DNA of 64,000 bases from NCBI GenBank assembly GCA_025677825.1, contig JAIXMO010000010.1, positions 673,681-737,680 on the forward strand, read 5' to 3'. The position numbers were made by a program, and so were the translations under genes. This DNA is from Helicostylum pulchrum (taxonomy: Eukaryota > Mucoromycota > Mucoromycetes > Mucorales > Mucoraceae). Positions 22,124-29,910 of the stretch are shown here, piece after piece (the first letter of the stretch is position 1; each line of letters starts with the position of its first letter). Under the pieces are notes generated by a model, which saw only the letters and a list, made by a program, of their open reading frames with translations, ran no database searches and had not been told where the DNA came from.

Positions 22124-22280
22124 GACGGATTTTTTAAATAAAGGGCGGTTTTATAAAAATCAATGGGCGGGTATTGAAATTCCAAATGACGGAATTGAAA
22201 AATCTCAAAGGGCGGTTTTTAGGTTTCCAAAAGACGGATCTTGATTTTTCAATAGACGGAAATTATTCATTCCAATTGAC
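22124..22280. repeat. Subterminal array of eight ~22-bp-spaced motifs
   Basis: Motifs of the form GACGG or GGCGG, each preceded by an A-rich trinucleotide, begin at 22124, 22144, 22166, 22188, 22211, 22233 and 22255, with a final GAC at 22278. Spacings are 20, 22, 22, 23, 22, 22 and 23 bp. The opposite end of the transposon has only two such motifs. The array runs from inside the terminal repeat to the transposase stop codon. Confidence 0.85.
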
Positions 22281-23604
22281 TTATTAAAAGCCTTTTTATC
22301 CAAAGAGGTTCACTACGTAAGCATTTTTGAAAGTTATTAACAGAATTTTGCACTGTATTTTTAAGAACAATTGGCTCAATGTATCCACATGACTCAACTA
22401 TTCTTGATTTCAAGTCCTCAGTGTCGTTAAACTGAGTACGTTGAACCTTTCCCTTTAACACAGACCAGAAATTTTCAATAGGGTTGAGCTCTGGAGAATA
22501 TGGGGGGAGGTATATACACCGGTAGCCCCTACTAATGATCATCTTCTCAATCTCAGCAGAAGTGTGAATAGGCACATTATCCATGATAATGTAATAGCCT
22601 TTCATGGCAGGAAATTTGTCCATTTCAAGCATAGTCTTATAAATAAAACGCATATAATGGCCCGTTACAGTTCCCTTGGACATTTCCTTGGTCCCCTCTT
22701 TCTTTCTTTTTCTAGCGCCATCAACTTTAACTCTCTTGGGTGCTATTGGGACCCTAACCTCCAAGTTTACAACACCTGAAGCTGATACTGCACCTAATAT
22801 GGTATGCGAAATTGCCCTTGTTGTTGGCGTTACTACTACTGCTGGAGTACCTTTAGCGGAGCGTGCAGTAGGACCCCGCATATTTATATTGAACCCTGCT
22901 TCATCGACAAACACACAATTTGCGAGGTAATCCATATCAGTCTGGATCCATTTCTCAACCCATAAACGTCGTTCTTCAATGCGTCCTGGGGTATTTCTTC
23001 CCTCCGGGTGACGAGTTACGCGCTTTACAGTCAAATTGCATTCATTAAGAATGAAAGATCCAACTGAAGACTTTTTAAGGTTGAGGCCTTCAAAAGCTTT
23101 AGTTAAACTTTCGACGGCGTCTTCTTTCCTTGCCTGAGGGTGTTCGTCGAAGAAGTTGATCAAATGATATTTGTGCTCAGCTTGTAGTTGCGAAGGCTTC
23201 CTGTTAAATTTGTTGGTTTCCTTCTCATATATATCCCAGTCAGGGTCCTCTCTTAATCTTTTGGCCCATTTTTGAGCTGTGCGTTCAACGATTCGAGCAT
23301 GCCTTCCTGCTGCTGCGGCACTCATGAGTTTTAATCGAAGACAATAAAGAAACAAACTCTTCTGGTCGTTGGAATAAATATTGTACTTCGAGCTAGGTTC
23401 CTTTTTTATACACTTCTCAACTTCTTCCATCACTGTATCGAGTCGAGGCTCAGCAGGGTCGAGATTTAACATTACTCGCGTCCTCTGGTACTGAGTTAAG
23501 GTCATGAGTGTTTCAATGTTAAAAGGATCGCCTTCCTCTTCCCAGTCCATTGCTTCAGCTCCGTTTTCATCTAAAATCTCGCCTTGGCCATCTTCGTAAA
23601 ACAT
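22267..23604 (-). CDS. IS630/Tc1-mariner-type transposase (DD34E)
   Basis: 445 residues, intron-less. The DDE triad is visible: first Asp in FVDEAGFN, second in YIIMDNVPIH, Glu in SPELNPIENFW, with 34 residues between the second Asp and the Glu. The N-terminal half contains a helix-turn-helix-like stretch (RHARIVERTAQKWAKRLRED). An acidic N-terminus (DWEEEGD) and a basic patch (KRVKVDGARKRKKEG) between the first and second Asp are distinctive. It would cut at the terminal repeats and integrate at TA. The predicted protein is identical in copy 2, with no stop or frameshift in either. Confidence 0.93.
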   Translation of the reverse strand: MFYEDGQGEILDENGAEAMDWEEEGDPFNIETLMTLTQYQRTRVMLNLDPAEPRLDTVMEEVEKCIKKEPSSKYNIYSNDQKSLFLYCLRLKLMSAAAAGRHARIVERTAQKWAKRLREDPDWDIYEKETNKFNRKPSQLQAEHKYHLINFFDEHPQARKEDAVESLTKAFEGLNLKKSSVGSFILNECNLTVKRVTRHPEGRNTPGRIEERRLWVEKWIQTDMDYLANCVFVDEAGFNINMRGPTARSAKGTPAVVVTPTTRAISHTILGAVSASGVVNLEVRVPIAPKRVKVDGARKRKKEGTKEMSKGTVTGHYMRFIYKTMLEMDKFPAMKGYYIIMDNVPIHTSAEIEKMIISRGYRCIYLPPYSPELNPIENFWSVLKGKVQRTQFNDTEDLKSRIVESCGYIEPIVLKNTVQNSVNNFQKCLRSEPLWIKRLLISQLE

Positions 23605-23850
23605 TTTGAAGCTTATTTTGTATGTAAAAGAAAAACGTAGATTGGAAAGAGCAATTTCCGCCTTTATTTAAAAAATCCGTCAATTGGCGTTGGCGGCGCT
23701 GTAAATGTAATAACGTTATGTCACTTGATCTGGTATCAGCTCAATGTTGGAATTTGATTGGCTAAATTAAGCGAAAAGCAAGGGTTGATACCTGATAACG
23801 CGCGTTTTTCACTTCATTCGGTATCAAGATATTTGGAACTAAAGTACAAA

Positions 23851-24033
23851 ATGACGGACCTCCCCAGAGAACTTCTATCTTTAAAACTGCCACATAAATT
23901 ACGACCAGGCACAGACTTGATATCGAAACAAATTTTATTGAATCCCACTGTGATTGACATTGTCGTTGAGACCACATTTGGATCTGAAGGAAAATGCAAC
24001 TATTTATACATTTACTATTTTAGATCGTTGTAG
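23851..24033 (+). pseudogene. Truncated 5' copy of the PD-(D/E)XK-like gene
   Basis: From the ATG at 23851 to 24004 the sequence equals the start of the gene at 24693-25847 ([17 protein letters not shown]...), then identity stops within codons for KCNY and an unrelated tail follows to a stop at 24033. About 50 of 384 codons are kept, so it cannot make a functional protein. It arose with the inverted duplication. Confidence 0.85.
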
Positions 24034-24340
24034 AATGCATCACTCTGCGGCTGTACTTGTTGCTACAGAAAAACACGCATATGAGCCTCTATTTATGCCT
24101 CCATATTATTCATTTCTAAATTCAATTGAAGAGCATTGGCCCAAAACTAAACAACACAAACGTCGAAATCCTTCCGATAAAGCAGATATTCTTCCTCTAC
24201 GTATTACGTAGGCTGCCACTACAATTACCCGCGAAAATTGTAAGAGGTAGGTTCAACACGCTGAAACTTATTGGGACAGATGTATCGATAAAGAGATTTG
24301 TTCAAAGCAAATTGAAGCAATACAATTCTATCTGAAAACA
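24005..24340 (+). pseudogene. Remnant of a second Tc1-like transposase (C-terminus)
   Basis: Translations in shifting frames give LDRCRMHHSAAVLVATEK, PLFMPPYYSFLNSIEEHW and, in another frame, RLPLQLPAKIVRGRF. These match the last catalytic blocks of Tc1/IS630 transposases (DNxxxH ... LPPYSPFLNPIEE) but with frameshifts and an unlike first half, so this is a dead fragment. It is not a copy of the 1.6-kb element. Confidence 0.65.
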
Positions 24341-24692
24341 TACGCTGTTTCCTGGTCCCAGAGAATTCCTAGGCTGACCATCAATACTGTGCGCTCGCGC
24401 TTGATCTTAAATCATTGAAAGAACCAAACCATTTTCACCAAGAAACCGACCAAGAACAAAGCCTGTCTGATGAGGATTTATTTGTACGGCAAACTATTCT
24501 TTCCAAGCGTTTGGCGATGATTCAAGTGAAGATTGAGAGTAGTGGTTTTAACAAAATACTCCATTAACGCTCGCCATTTTTTTTTTATTAATTAATTAAT
24601 GAAACACGTAATTGTTTGTTAAAGCACAGTTAGTTTTTGTTATCAATGGTCTTTCTTTCTTTTATATGATTTGATATAAAGCACAAATAGCC

Positions 24693-25847
24693 TCAATTTT
24701 TATTTTTTTTCCATCTATAATAGCTAGACTTCATTGTAGTCCATTTGGTATAGTTTTTAAAAAAACCAAGCTCCCGACCATCCTCATACACACGCTCCCA
24801 TGAAATGGGTGTATTATTATTTAGCTTGGAAAGGTAGTGCTCTAAATAATCCCAGTTGCTAATGGTACTGGTGTTGGTATTGTTGCTGGTATTGCTGTTG
24901 GTGTTGGCACTGGCGTTGGCACTGGCGTTGGCACTGGCGTTGGTACTGGTGTTGGTACTGGTGTTGGCGTTGGTGATGGTATCGGCGTTGGTGCTGCTGC
25001 TGGTGCTGGTATTGGTGTTGGTATTGGGAGCTTCTAATGAGATGGACTCATATTTTCTTTTTAAAGCAGCAGGAAGTAGTTTACCATCGTCTAAAATTTT
25101 CTTGCATTTTTCAACATCTGGAACTTCTTCTGATAATGCTGATATTGCCTTCGTTAAAACATTTTCCGTATTTTCACACACCAGCAACAAATCTTCTGTG
25201 GGCTTTGTACTTTCATCTATTTGTTCTTGGAACACCCGTGCAGCAATTGAATACAATAATTGAATTGTGGGGTCATTGCGGAAAGGGTTCACTAAAAGTG
25301 AAGGGTGTTGACTGATAAAAAATGTTGACAAAGCAACAAAAGGAGAAAGGGGTGATGCCAAGCTTGTTTCTATCGAGCTGCCGGTCACAAAGTAACACAT
25401 CTTGGCCCAAGGTTGGCAAGAGTATTGACGAAGAAAAGGGTGGTCTTTGTTTTGTACCGTTTTCTTTGAGACTTCATATTTCATCGAAGAGATAACAAAT
25501 GTTAACACAATCGGTATTTTATTGTATTGGCGATAGAGAGATATGGCATGAGACATGAGTCTCAAAATAAAATCGTTGTCAACTGTATGCTGAATTTCCA
25601 CTAAAATAGGGGGAAAGCTACCGTTTTGTTGAGAGATGGGTAGATACAAAATGTCCGAAATGGTACGATTTGGCCATTCTGTCGGCCAAGGTGAATAGTT
25701 GCATTTTCCTTCAGATCCAAATGTGGTCTCAACGACAATGTCAATCACAGTGGGATTCAATAAAATTTGTTTCGATATCAAGTCTGTGCCTGGTCGTAAT
25801 TTATGTGGCAGTTTTAAAGATAGAAGTTCTCTGGGGAGGTCCGTCAT
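24693..25847 (-). CDS. PD-(D/E)XK nuclease-like mobile-family protein
   Basis: 384 residues from the ATG at 25847; the frame is open 31 codons further upstream but lacks an ATG. The N-terminal half has the look of the PD-(D/E)XK transposase-nuclease superfamily: D in ISDILYLP, then [15 protein letters not shown] followed by [14 protein letters not shown] and [10 protein letters not shown], where E-x-Q stands in for E-x-K. A Thr/Asn/Ser/Ala repeat linker (encoded by 24855-25025) separates this from a C-terminal segment with [23 protein letters not shown] basic/aromatic residues that could bind DNA. I recall similar proteins as a repetitive mucoralean family. Enzymatic activity is unproven; a domesticated or structural role is equally possible. 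Confidence 0.5.
   Translation of the reverse strand: MTDLPRELLSLKLPHKLRPGTDLISKQILLNPTVIDIVVETTFGSEGKCNYSPWPTEWPNRTISDILYLPISQQNGSFPPILVEIQHTVDNDFILRLMSHAISLYRQYNKIPIVLTFVISSMKYEVSKKTVQNKDHPFLRQYSCQPWAKMCYFVTGSSIETSLASPLSPFVALSTFFISQHPSLLVNPFRNDPTIQLLYSIAARVFQEQIDESTKPTEDLLLVCENTENVLTKAISALSEEVPDVEKCKKILDDGKLLPAALKRKYESISLEAPNTNTNTSTSSSTNADTITNANTSTNTSTNASANASANASANTNSNTSNNTNTSTISNWDYLEHYLSKLNNNTPISWERVYEDGRELGFFKNYTKWTTMKSSYYRWKKNKN
24855..25025. repeat. Imperfect 6/12-bp repeat inside the nuclease-like gene
   Basis: A run of GTTGGCACTGGC/GTTGGTACTGGT-type units on the plus strand encodes the Thr-Asn/Ser/Ala linker on the minus strand. The antisense strand is also open (a Leu/Val-rich frame), which is a by-product of the repeat. 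Confidence 0.8.
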
Positions 25848-25882
25848 TTTGTACTTTAGTTCCAAATATCTTGATACCGAAT

Positions 25883-26058
25883 GAAGTGAAAAACGCGCGT
25901 TATCAGGTATCAACCCTTGCTTTTCGCTTAATTTAGCCAATCAGATTCCAACATTGAGCTGATACCAGATGAAGTGAAAAACGCGCGTTACCAGGTATCA
26001 ACCCTTGCTTTTCGCTTAATTTAGCCAATCAAATTCCAACATTGAGCTGATACCAGAT
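25883..26058. repeat. 88-bp direct tandem duplication in the right arm
   Basis: GAAGTGAAAAACGCGCGTTA recurs with period 88 (25883 and 25971), each copy followed by the same downstream sequence with a few differences. It is present only in the right arm and exactly explains why that arm is 1,989 bp instead of 1,901 bp. Confidence 0.8.
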
Positions 26059-26084
26059 CAAGTGACATAACGTTATTACATTTA

Positions 26085-27682
26085 CAGCGCCGCCAACGCC
26101 AATTGACGGATTTTTTAAATAAAGGCGGAAATTGCTCTTTCCAATCTACGTTTTTCTTTTACATACAAAATAAGCTTCAAAATGTTTTACGAAGATGGCC
26201 AAGGCGAGATTTTAGATGAAAACGGAGCTGAAGCAATGGACTGGGAAGAGGAAGGCGATCCTTTTAACATTGAAACACTCATGACCTTAACTCAGTACCA
26301 GAGGACGCGAGTAATGTTAAATCTCGACCCTGCTGAGCCTCGACTCGATACAGTGATGGAAGAAGTTGAGAAGTGTATAAAAAAGGAACCTAGCTCGAAG
26401 TACAATATTTATTCCAACGACCAGAAGAGTTTGTTTCTTTATTGTCTTCGATTAAAACTCATGAGTGCCGCAGCAGCAGGAAGGCATGCTCGAATCGTTG
26501 AACGCACAGCTCAAAAATGGGCCAAAAGATTAAGAGAGGACCCTGACTGGGATATATATGAGAAGGAAACCAACAAATTTAACAGGAAGCCTTCGCAACT
26601 ACAAGCTGAGCACAAATATCATTTGATCAACTTCTTCGACGAACACCCTCAGGCAAGGAAAGAAGACGCCGTCGAAAGTTTAACTAAAGCTTTTGAAGGC
26701 CTCAACCTTAAAAAGTCTTCAGTTGGATCTTTCATTCTTAATGAATGCAATTTGACTGTAAAGCGCGTAACTCGTCACCCGGAGGGAAGAAATACCCCAG
26801 GACGCATTGAAGAACGACGTTTATGGGTTGAGAAATGGATCCAGACTGATATGGATTACCTCGCAAATTGTGTGTTTGTCGATGAAGCAGGGTTCAATAT
26901 AAATATGCGGGGTCCTACTGCACGCTCCGCTAAAGGTACTCCAGCAGTAGTAGTAACGCCAACAACAAGGGCAATTTCGCATACCATATTAGGTGCAGTA
27001 TCAGCTTCAGGTGTTGTAAACTTGGAGGTTAGGGTCCCAATAGCACCCAAGAGAGTTAAAGTTGATGGCGCTAGAAAAAGAAAGAAAGAGGGGACCAAGG
27101 AAATGTCCAAGGGAACTGTAACGGGCCATTATATGCGTTTTATTTATAAGACTATGCTTGAAATGGACAAATTTCCTGCCATGAAAGGCTATTACATTAT
27201 CATGGATAATGTGCCTATTCACACTTCTGCTGAGATTGAGAAGATGATCATTAGTAGGGGCTACCGGTGTATATACCTCCCCCCATATTCTCCAGAGCTC
27301 AACCCTATTGAAAATTTCTGGTCTGTGTTAAAGGGAAAGGTTCAACGTACTCAGTTTAACGACACTGAGGACTTGAAATCAAGAATAGTTGAGTCATGTG
27401 GATACATTGAGCCAATTGTTCTTAAAAATACAGTGCAAAATTCTGTTAATAACTTTCAAAAATGCTTACGTAGTGAACCTCTTTGGATAAAAAGGCTTTT
27501 AATAAGTCAATTGGAATGAATAATTTCCGTCTATTGAAAAATCAAGATCCGTCTTTTGGAAACCTAAAAACCGCCCTTTGAGATTTTTCAATTCCGTCAT
27601 TTGGAATTTCAATACCCGCCCATTGATTTTTATAAAACCGCCCTTTATTTAAAAAATCCGTCAATTGGCGTTGGCGGCGCTG
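26085..27682 (+). mobile_element. IS630/Tc1-like DNA transposon, copy 2 (complete)
   Basis: Inverted copy of the element at 22104-23701, again 1,598 bp, with the same 41-bp terminal repeats and flanking TA at 26083-26084 and 27683-27684. The right-hand TA is immediately followed by CAGCGG, the apparent terminus of another, related element, so copy 2 appears to sit precisely at the end of an older transposon. Confidence 0.92.
26182..27519 (+). CDS. IS630/Tc1-mariner-type transposase (DD34E), copy 2
   Basis: 445 residues, identical in translation to the product of 22267-23604, with the complete DDE triad (FVDEAGFN, IIMDNVPIH, LNPIENFW). The N-terminus begins MFYEDGQGEILDENG. It is intact, and the lack of any amino-acid difference between the two copies implies very recent duplication or gene conversion within the inverted repeat. 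Confidence 0.93.
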   Translation: MFYEDGQGEILDENGAEAMDWEEEGDPFNIETLMTLTQYQRTRVMLNLDPAEPRLDTVMEEVEKCIKKEPSSKYNIYSNDQKSLFLYCLRLKLMSAAAAGRHARIVERTAQKWAKRLREDPDWDIYEKETNKFNRKPSQLQAEHKYHLINFFDEHPQARKEDAVESLTKAFEGLNLKKSSVGSFILNECNLTVKRVTRHPEGRNTPGRIEERRLWVEKWIQTDMDYLANCVFVDEAGFNINMRGPTARSAKGTPAVVVTPTTRAISHTILGAVSASGVVNLEVRVPIAPKRVKVDGARKRKKEGTKEMSKGTVTGHYMRFIYKTMLEMDKFPAMKGYYIIMDNVPIHTSAEIEKMIISRGYRCIYLPPYSPELNPIENFWSVLKGKVQRTQFNDTEDLKSRIVESCGYIEPIVLKNTVQNSVNNFQKCLRSEPLWIKRLLISQLE

Positions 27683-27704
27683 TACAGCGGCTCCATTCCC
27701 AAAG

Positions 27705-27863
27705 TTCGTTTTCCAAAGTACTAAATTCGCTTTTGTCGTCGACTGAAATTCACTTTTTTCGCAGCCCAAAATTCGCTTTTTGATTGGTCAAAGTTCGTTT
27801 TTGTAAATTATCCAAATTCGCTTTGGTATCGCCCAAAGTTCGTTTTTACATTTGAAAAGTTCG
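27705..27863. repeat. Subterminal array of eight ~22-bp-spaced TTCG motifs
   Basis: AAAGTTCGTTTT / AAATTCGCTTTT-type units have TTCG (once TTCA) at 27705, 27726, 27749, 27772, 27794, 27817, 27839 and 27860. Spacings are 21, 23, 23, 22, 23, 22 and 21 bp, mirroring the array in the other family. Confidence 0.85.
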
Positions 27864-27888
27864 CTCTTAAAAAATTTCAAGATATTGA

Positions 27889-28180
27889 CTAGAGTGATTC
27901 TTTATTAAAGCATTTTTCAAAATTATTAAGAGAATGATTGGCAGTGTTATAAAGGGCCTTTCTACTGACACTTTCACTGGCTTCGACAATTCTGGTTTTC
28001 AAGTCTTCTGTTTCTGTAAATTCACTTCGCTTAACCGAATTCTTGACAATGGACCAGAAGTTTTCAACAGGATTGAGCTCAGGGGAATATGGGGGAAGAT
28101 ATATAGCTCTATAACCTCTCATTTCGATTAAGCTAGTGACACTATCTGAGGTATGGATCGGTGCATTATCCATAGTAGAG
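27889..28180 (-). pseudogene. IS630-like transposase, C-terminal fragment
   Basis: Codes for MDNAPIHTSDSVTSL, then YLPPYSPELNPVENFWSIV and a C-terminus similar to the 1.6-kb element's transposase (EDLKTRIVEASE versus EDLKSRIVESCG). The second Asp and final Glu are kept, but everything upstream, including the first Asp, is absent. It is a 5'-truncated relic. Confidence 0.85.
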
Positions 28181-28244
28181 GACGTCGTCCTTTTTGTTTT
28201 TCTGAACAATTTATAATTCTTTACAAAAGTTTTTTGGAATACTA

Positions 28245-29572
28245 ATGAACACCATAACGCGCGAGAAAGCGATTTGTATGATCTACTGCGAACCATACAG
28301 CAAGGCTCGTGCTATAGATCTCTTAAACGGAATTGAAATATTGGTCTTGATGTTTGTTACAAAGATGATCCCACGACGCCAAGTTTACTTTGCACAAAAT
28401 CCATTGACCAAAACCCGTACAAAAACAAAAGATATAAAAATGAAAGTACAACAAATGAAATCATATACTTAGAAGATGAAATACAGTATAAAATAGGCAA
28501 GTATTAGAAAATGACATTTTGCGTTTAAAATACTAATGTCTTTTATGCAGTTAATCAAACACAGCTCGTAGAGTTTCTTAATACAAAATATCTACCCTTT
28601 GACGTGGATTATGATGATCTATATGAGCCTAAAAGCCTATCTTCCAGTGAAATTTTCAGCGATGTCTTAAAAATTACTAATGTTCTTGATAATAGGAGTG
28701 TCAATGGATTTACTAAATGGTGCAGTAATAAAAAATTGAAGCTAATTGAAGCCACCTCAAAAAGAAGAATGAATGAAGCAGGACAAAAAGTCGCGACCCG
28801 TCTCCTCTATACACTCAAGAACAAATTTATCGGTAAGAACCATTTTTCTATTATGCGCATGTATTTATATTATATATATATGTTCTAAGAATATCATACT
28901 ATTTTAGAAGCAGCTTTAGAAGATATTGTTATGCTTTTGCCAAGATATCAAGAAAGTCTCAAAAAGATGAAAGAAACTGGCTACGAAGTAGTTGGATATA
29001 CCAGAAAATCGAAAGGTGAAAAAGACGACATAATAAGAATACGTTTGTTAAACCTAATGCTTGAAAAACTGAAGACAAGATCGCTGGCAGATAAAGTGTT
29101 TGTCAGTCCGAATTCGTCAGCAGACGATTCATTTAACCAGAGAGATGAAAAAAAACCAGTAGAGATGATGTCTTACTTAATTGCAAATGGAGACACTCAA
29201 GGTAAGGAGAGGACTTGTCATTTCTGTTGAATATAAATACATATTTACCTATTGAATAGACATGTTAAAATATATATCTGATAAAGAGAAGAAAATAATA
29301 CTTGTCGCTATTGATTATGCAGGCCTGACTATAAATTGCGAAGACTTGAAAAGCTTTTTAAGGTAAATGCAAACCAGAAGCTTGTAATAATAAAAAAACT
29401 ATTACTGACAAACTGCAAAAATAGTACCTACAGCAGCGTAAAAGAAATTGTCATAGACCAAATATTATCCAAGAACAAAGTTAGAATGTATACTAGTGGA
29501 GAACTGTTAAACAATGAGGAAAAATTAAAAGAATTTGATTGTCGAAAAAATTGTTTGCAACGCTCAAAATAG
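28245..29572 (+). pseudogene. Serine-recombinase-like family, copy B
   Basis: Second copy of the family at 11903-13455. Exon-like blocks: 28245-28498, 28551-28832, 28918-29202 and 29260-29572. Key motifs: EVVGYTRKS (Y-x-R-K-S), DKVFVSPNSSADDSF, QRD, IILVAIDYAGLTINCEDLKSFL and a C-terminal FDCRKNCLQRSK. Intron positions after DTQ and in the following segment agree with copy A. The first block lacks one A near 28337 relative to its own inverted duplicate (29730-29861), which shifts the frame, and the last intron is shortened so the frame changes again near 29360. It is probably a recent pseudogene, unless the missing base is an assembly error. The family reading is inference from motif order. 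Confidence 0.55.
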
Positions 29573-29641
29573 TTTAATAAAAAAAAAATTCTTTTATTAA
29601 GTATGAAGTCCTTATTAAAGACTTTCTTTAAACAATGTGTA

Positions 29642-29860
29642 TTATTTCTGCTTGCTTTTTTTAAGTAATGCTGGATACGGATGATGCCCGTAAGAACAAA
29701 GATTTGCAGATGAGTATAAGAGAGGTTCTGTGGGATCATCTTTGTAACAAACATCAAGACCAATATTTTCAATTCCGTTTAAGAGATCTATAGCACGAGC
29801 CTTGCTGTATGGTTCGCAGTAGATCATACAAATCGCTTTCTCGCGCGTTATGGTGTTCAT
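29642..29860 (-). pseudogene. Inverted partial duplicate of copy B, exon 1
   Basis: From the ATG at 29860 the first ~43 codons (MNTITREKAICMIYCEPYSK...) match copy B, with the extra A that keeps the frame open (ENIGLDVCYKDDP). Identity stops at 29730 and an unrelated tail follows to a stop at 29642. The arms 28244-28374 and 29730-29861 form an inverted repeat around copy B. Confidence 0.8.
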
Positions 29861-29910
29861 TCACAGTGTTAAAAGAAAAAAAAAAGTGGCACGATATCTG
29901 TACGGTATTT

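Larger units (their letters stand above)
22104..23701 (-). mobile_element. IS630/Tc1-like DNA transposon, copy 1 (complete)
   Basis: A 1,598-bp element bounded by perfect 41-bp terminal inverted repeats (22104-22144 and 23661-23701, starting CAGCGCCGCCAACGCC) and flanked on both sides by TA (22102-22103 and 23702-23703), the target duplication expected for Tc1/mariner. It carries one intact transposase gene on the minus strand. One end, beside the transposase stop, has an array of eight ~22-bp-spaced motifs. Copy 2 at 26085-27682 has the same length in inverted orientation with an identical transposase translation, so amplification was recent and the family may be active. Confidence 0.92.
22104..24004 (+). 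repeat. Left arm of 5.6-kb inverted repeat
   Basis: This 1,901-bp arm (transposon copy 1 plus about 300 bp of inner flank carrying the 5' end of a PD-(D/E)XK-like gene) is the near-identical reverse complement of 25694-27682. The arms end abruptly: outside at the transposon ends, inside at ...AAATGCAACTATT (24004 / 25694). Confidence 0.88.
25694..27682 (-). repeat. Right arm of 5.6-kb inverted repeat
   Basis: Reverse complement of 22104-24004, with an additional 88-bp tandem duplication. The two arms are separated by a 1,689-bp spacer (24005-25693) holding a transposase remnant and most of the PD-(D/E)XK-like gene. Confidence 0.88.
27685..28200 (-). mobile_element. Truncated sister transposon (one end plus transposase 3' part)
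   Basis: Begins CAGCGG next to a TA, like the 1.6-kb element, then has its own array of eight motifs spaced 21-23 bp (27705-27863) and the 3' end of a transposase reading toward that end. The other half is missing; sequence similarity stops near 28196 in the second Asp block. It belongs to the same superfamily but to a distinct family, because its motif core is TTCG instead of GACGG. Confidence 0.75.

Noticed and set aside
24856..25263. Leu/Val-rich open frame on the plus strand
   Set aside because: It is the antisense of the Thr/Asn/Ala repeat in the nuclease-like gene; the composition comes from the repeat, not from a membrane protein.
22104..27682. Reading the two transposons as independent insertions
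   Set aside because: The arms share about 300 bp outside the transposon on the inner side, which independent insertions could not produce.
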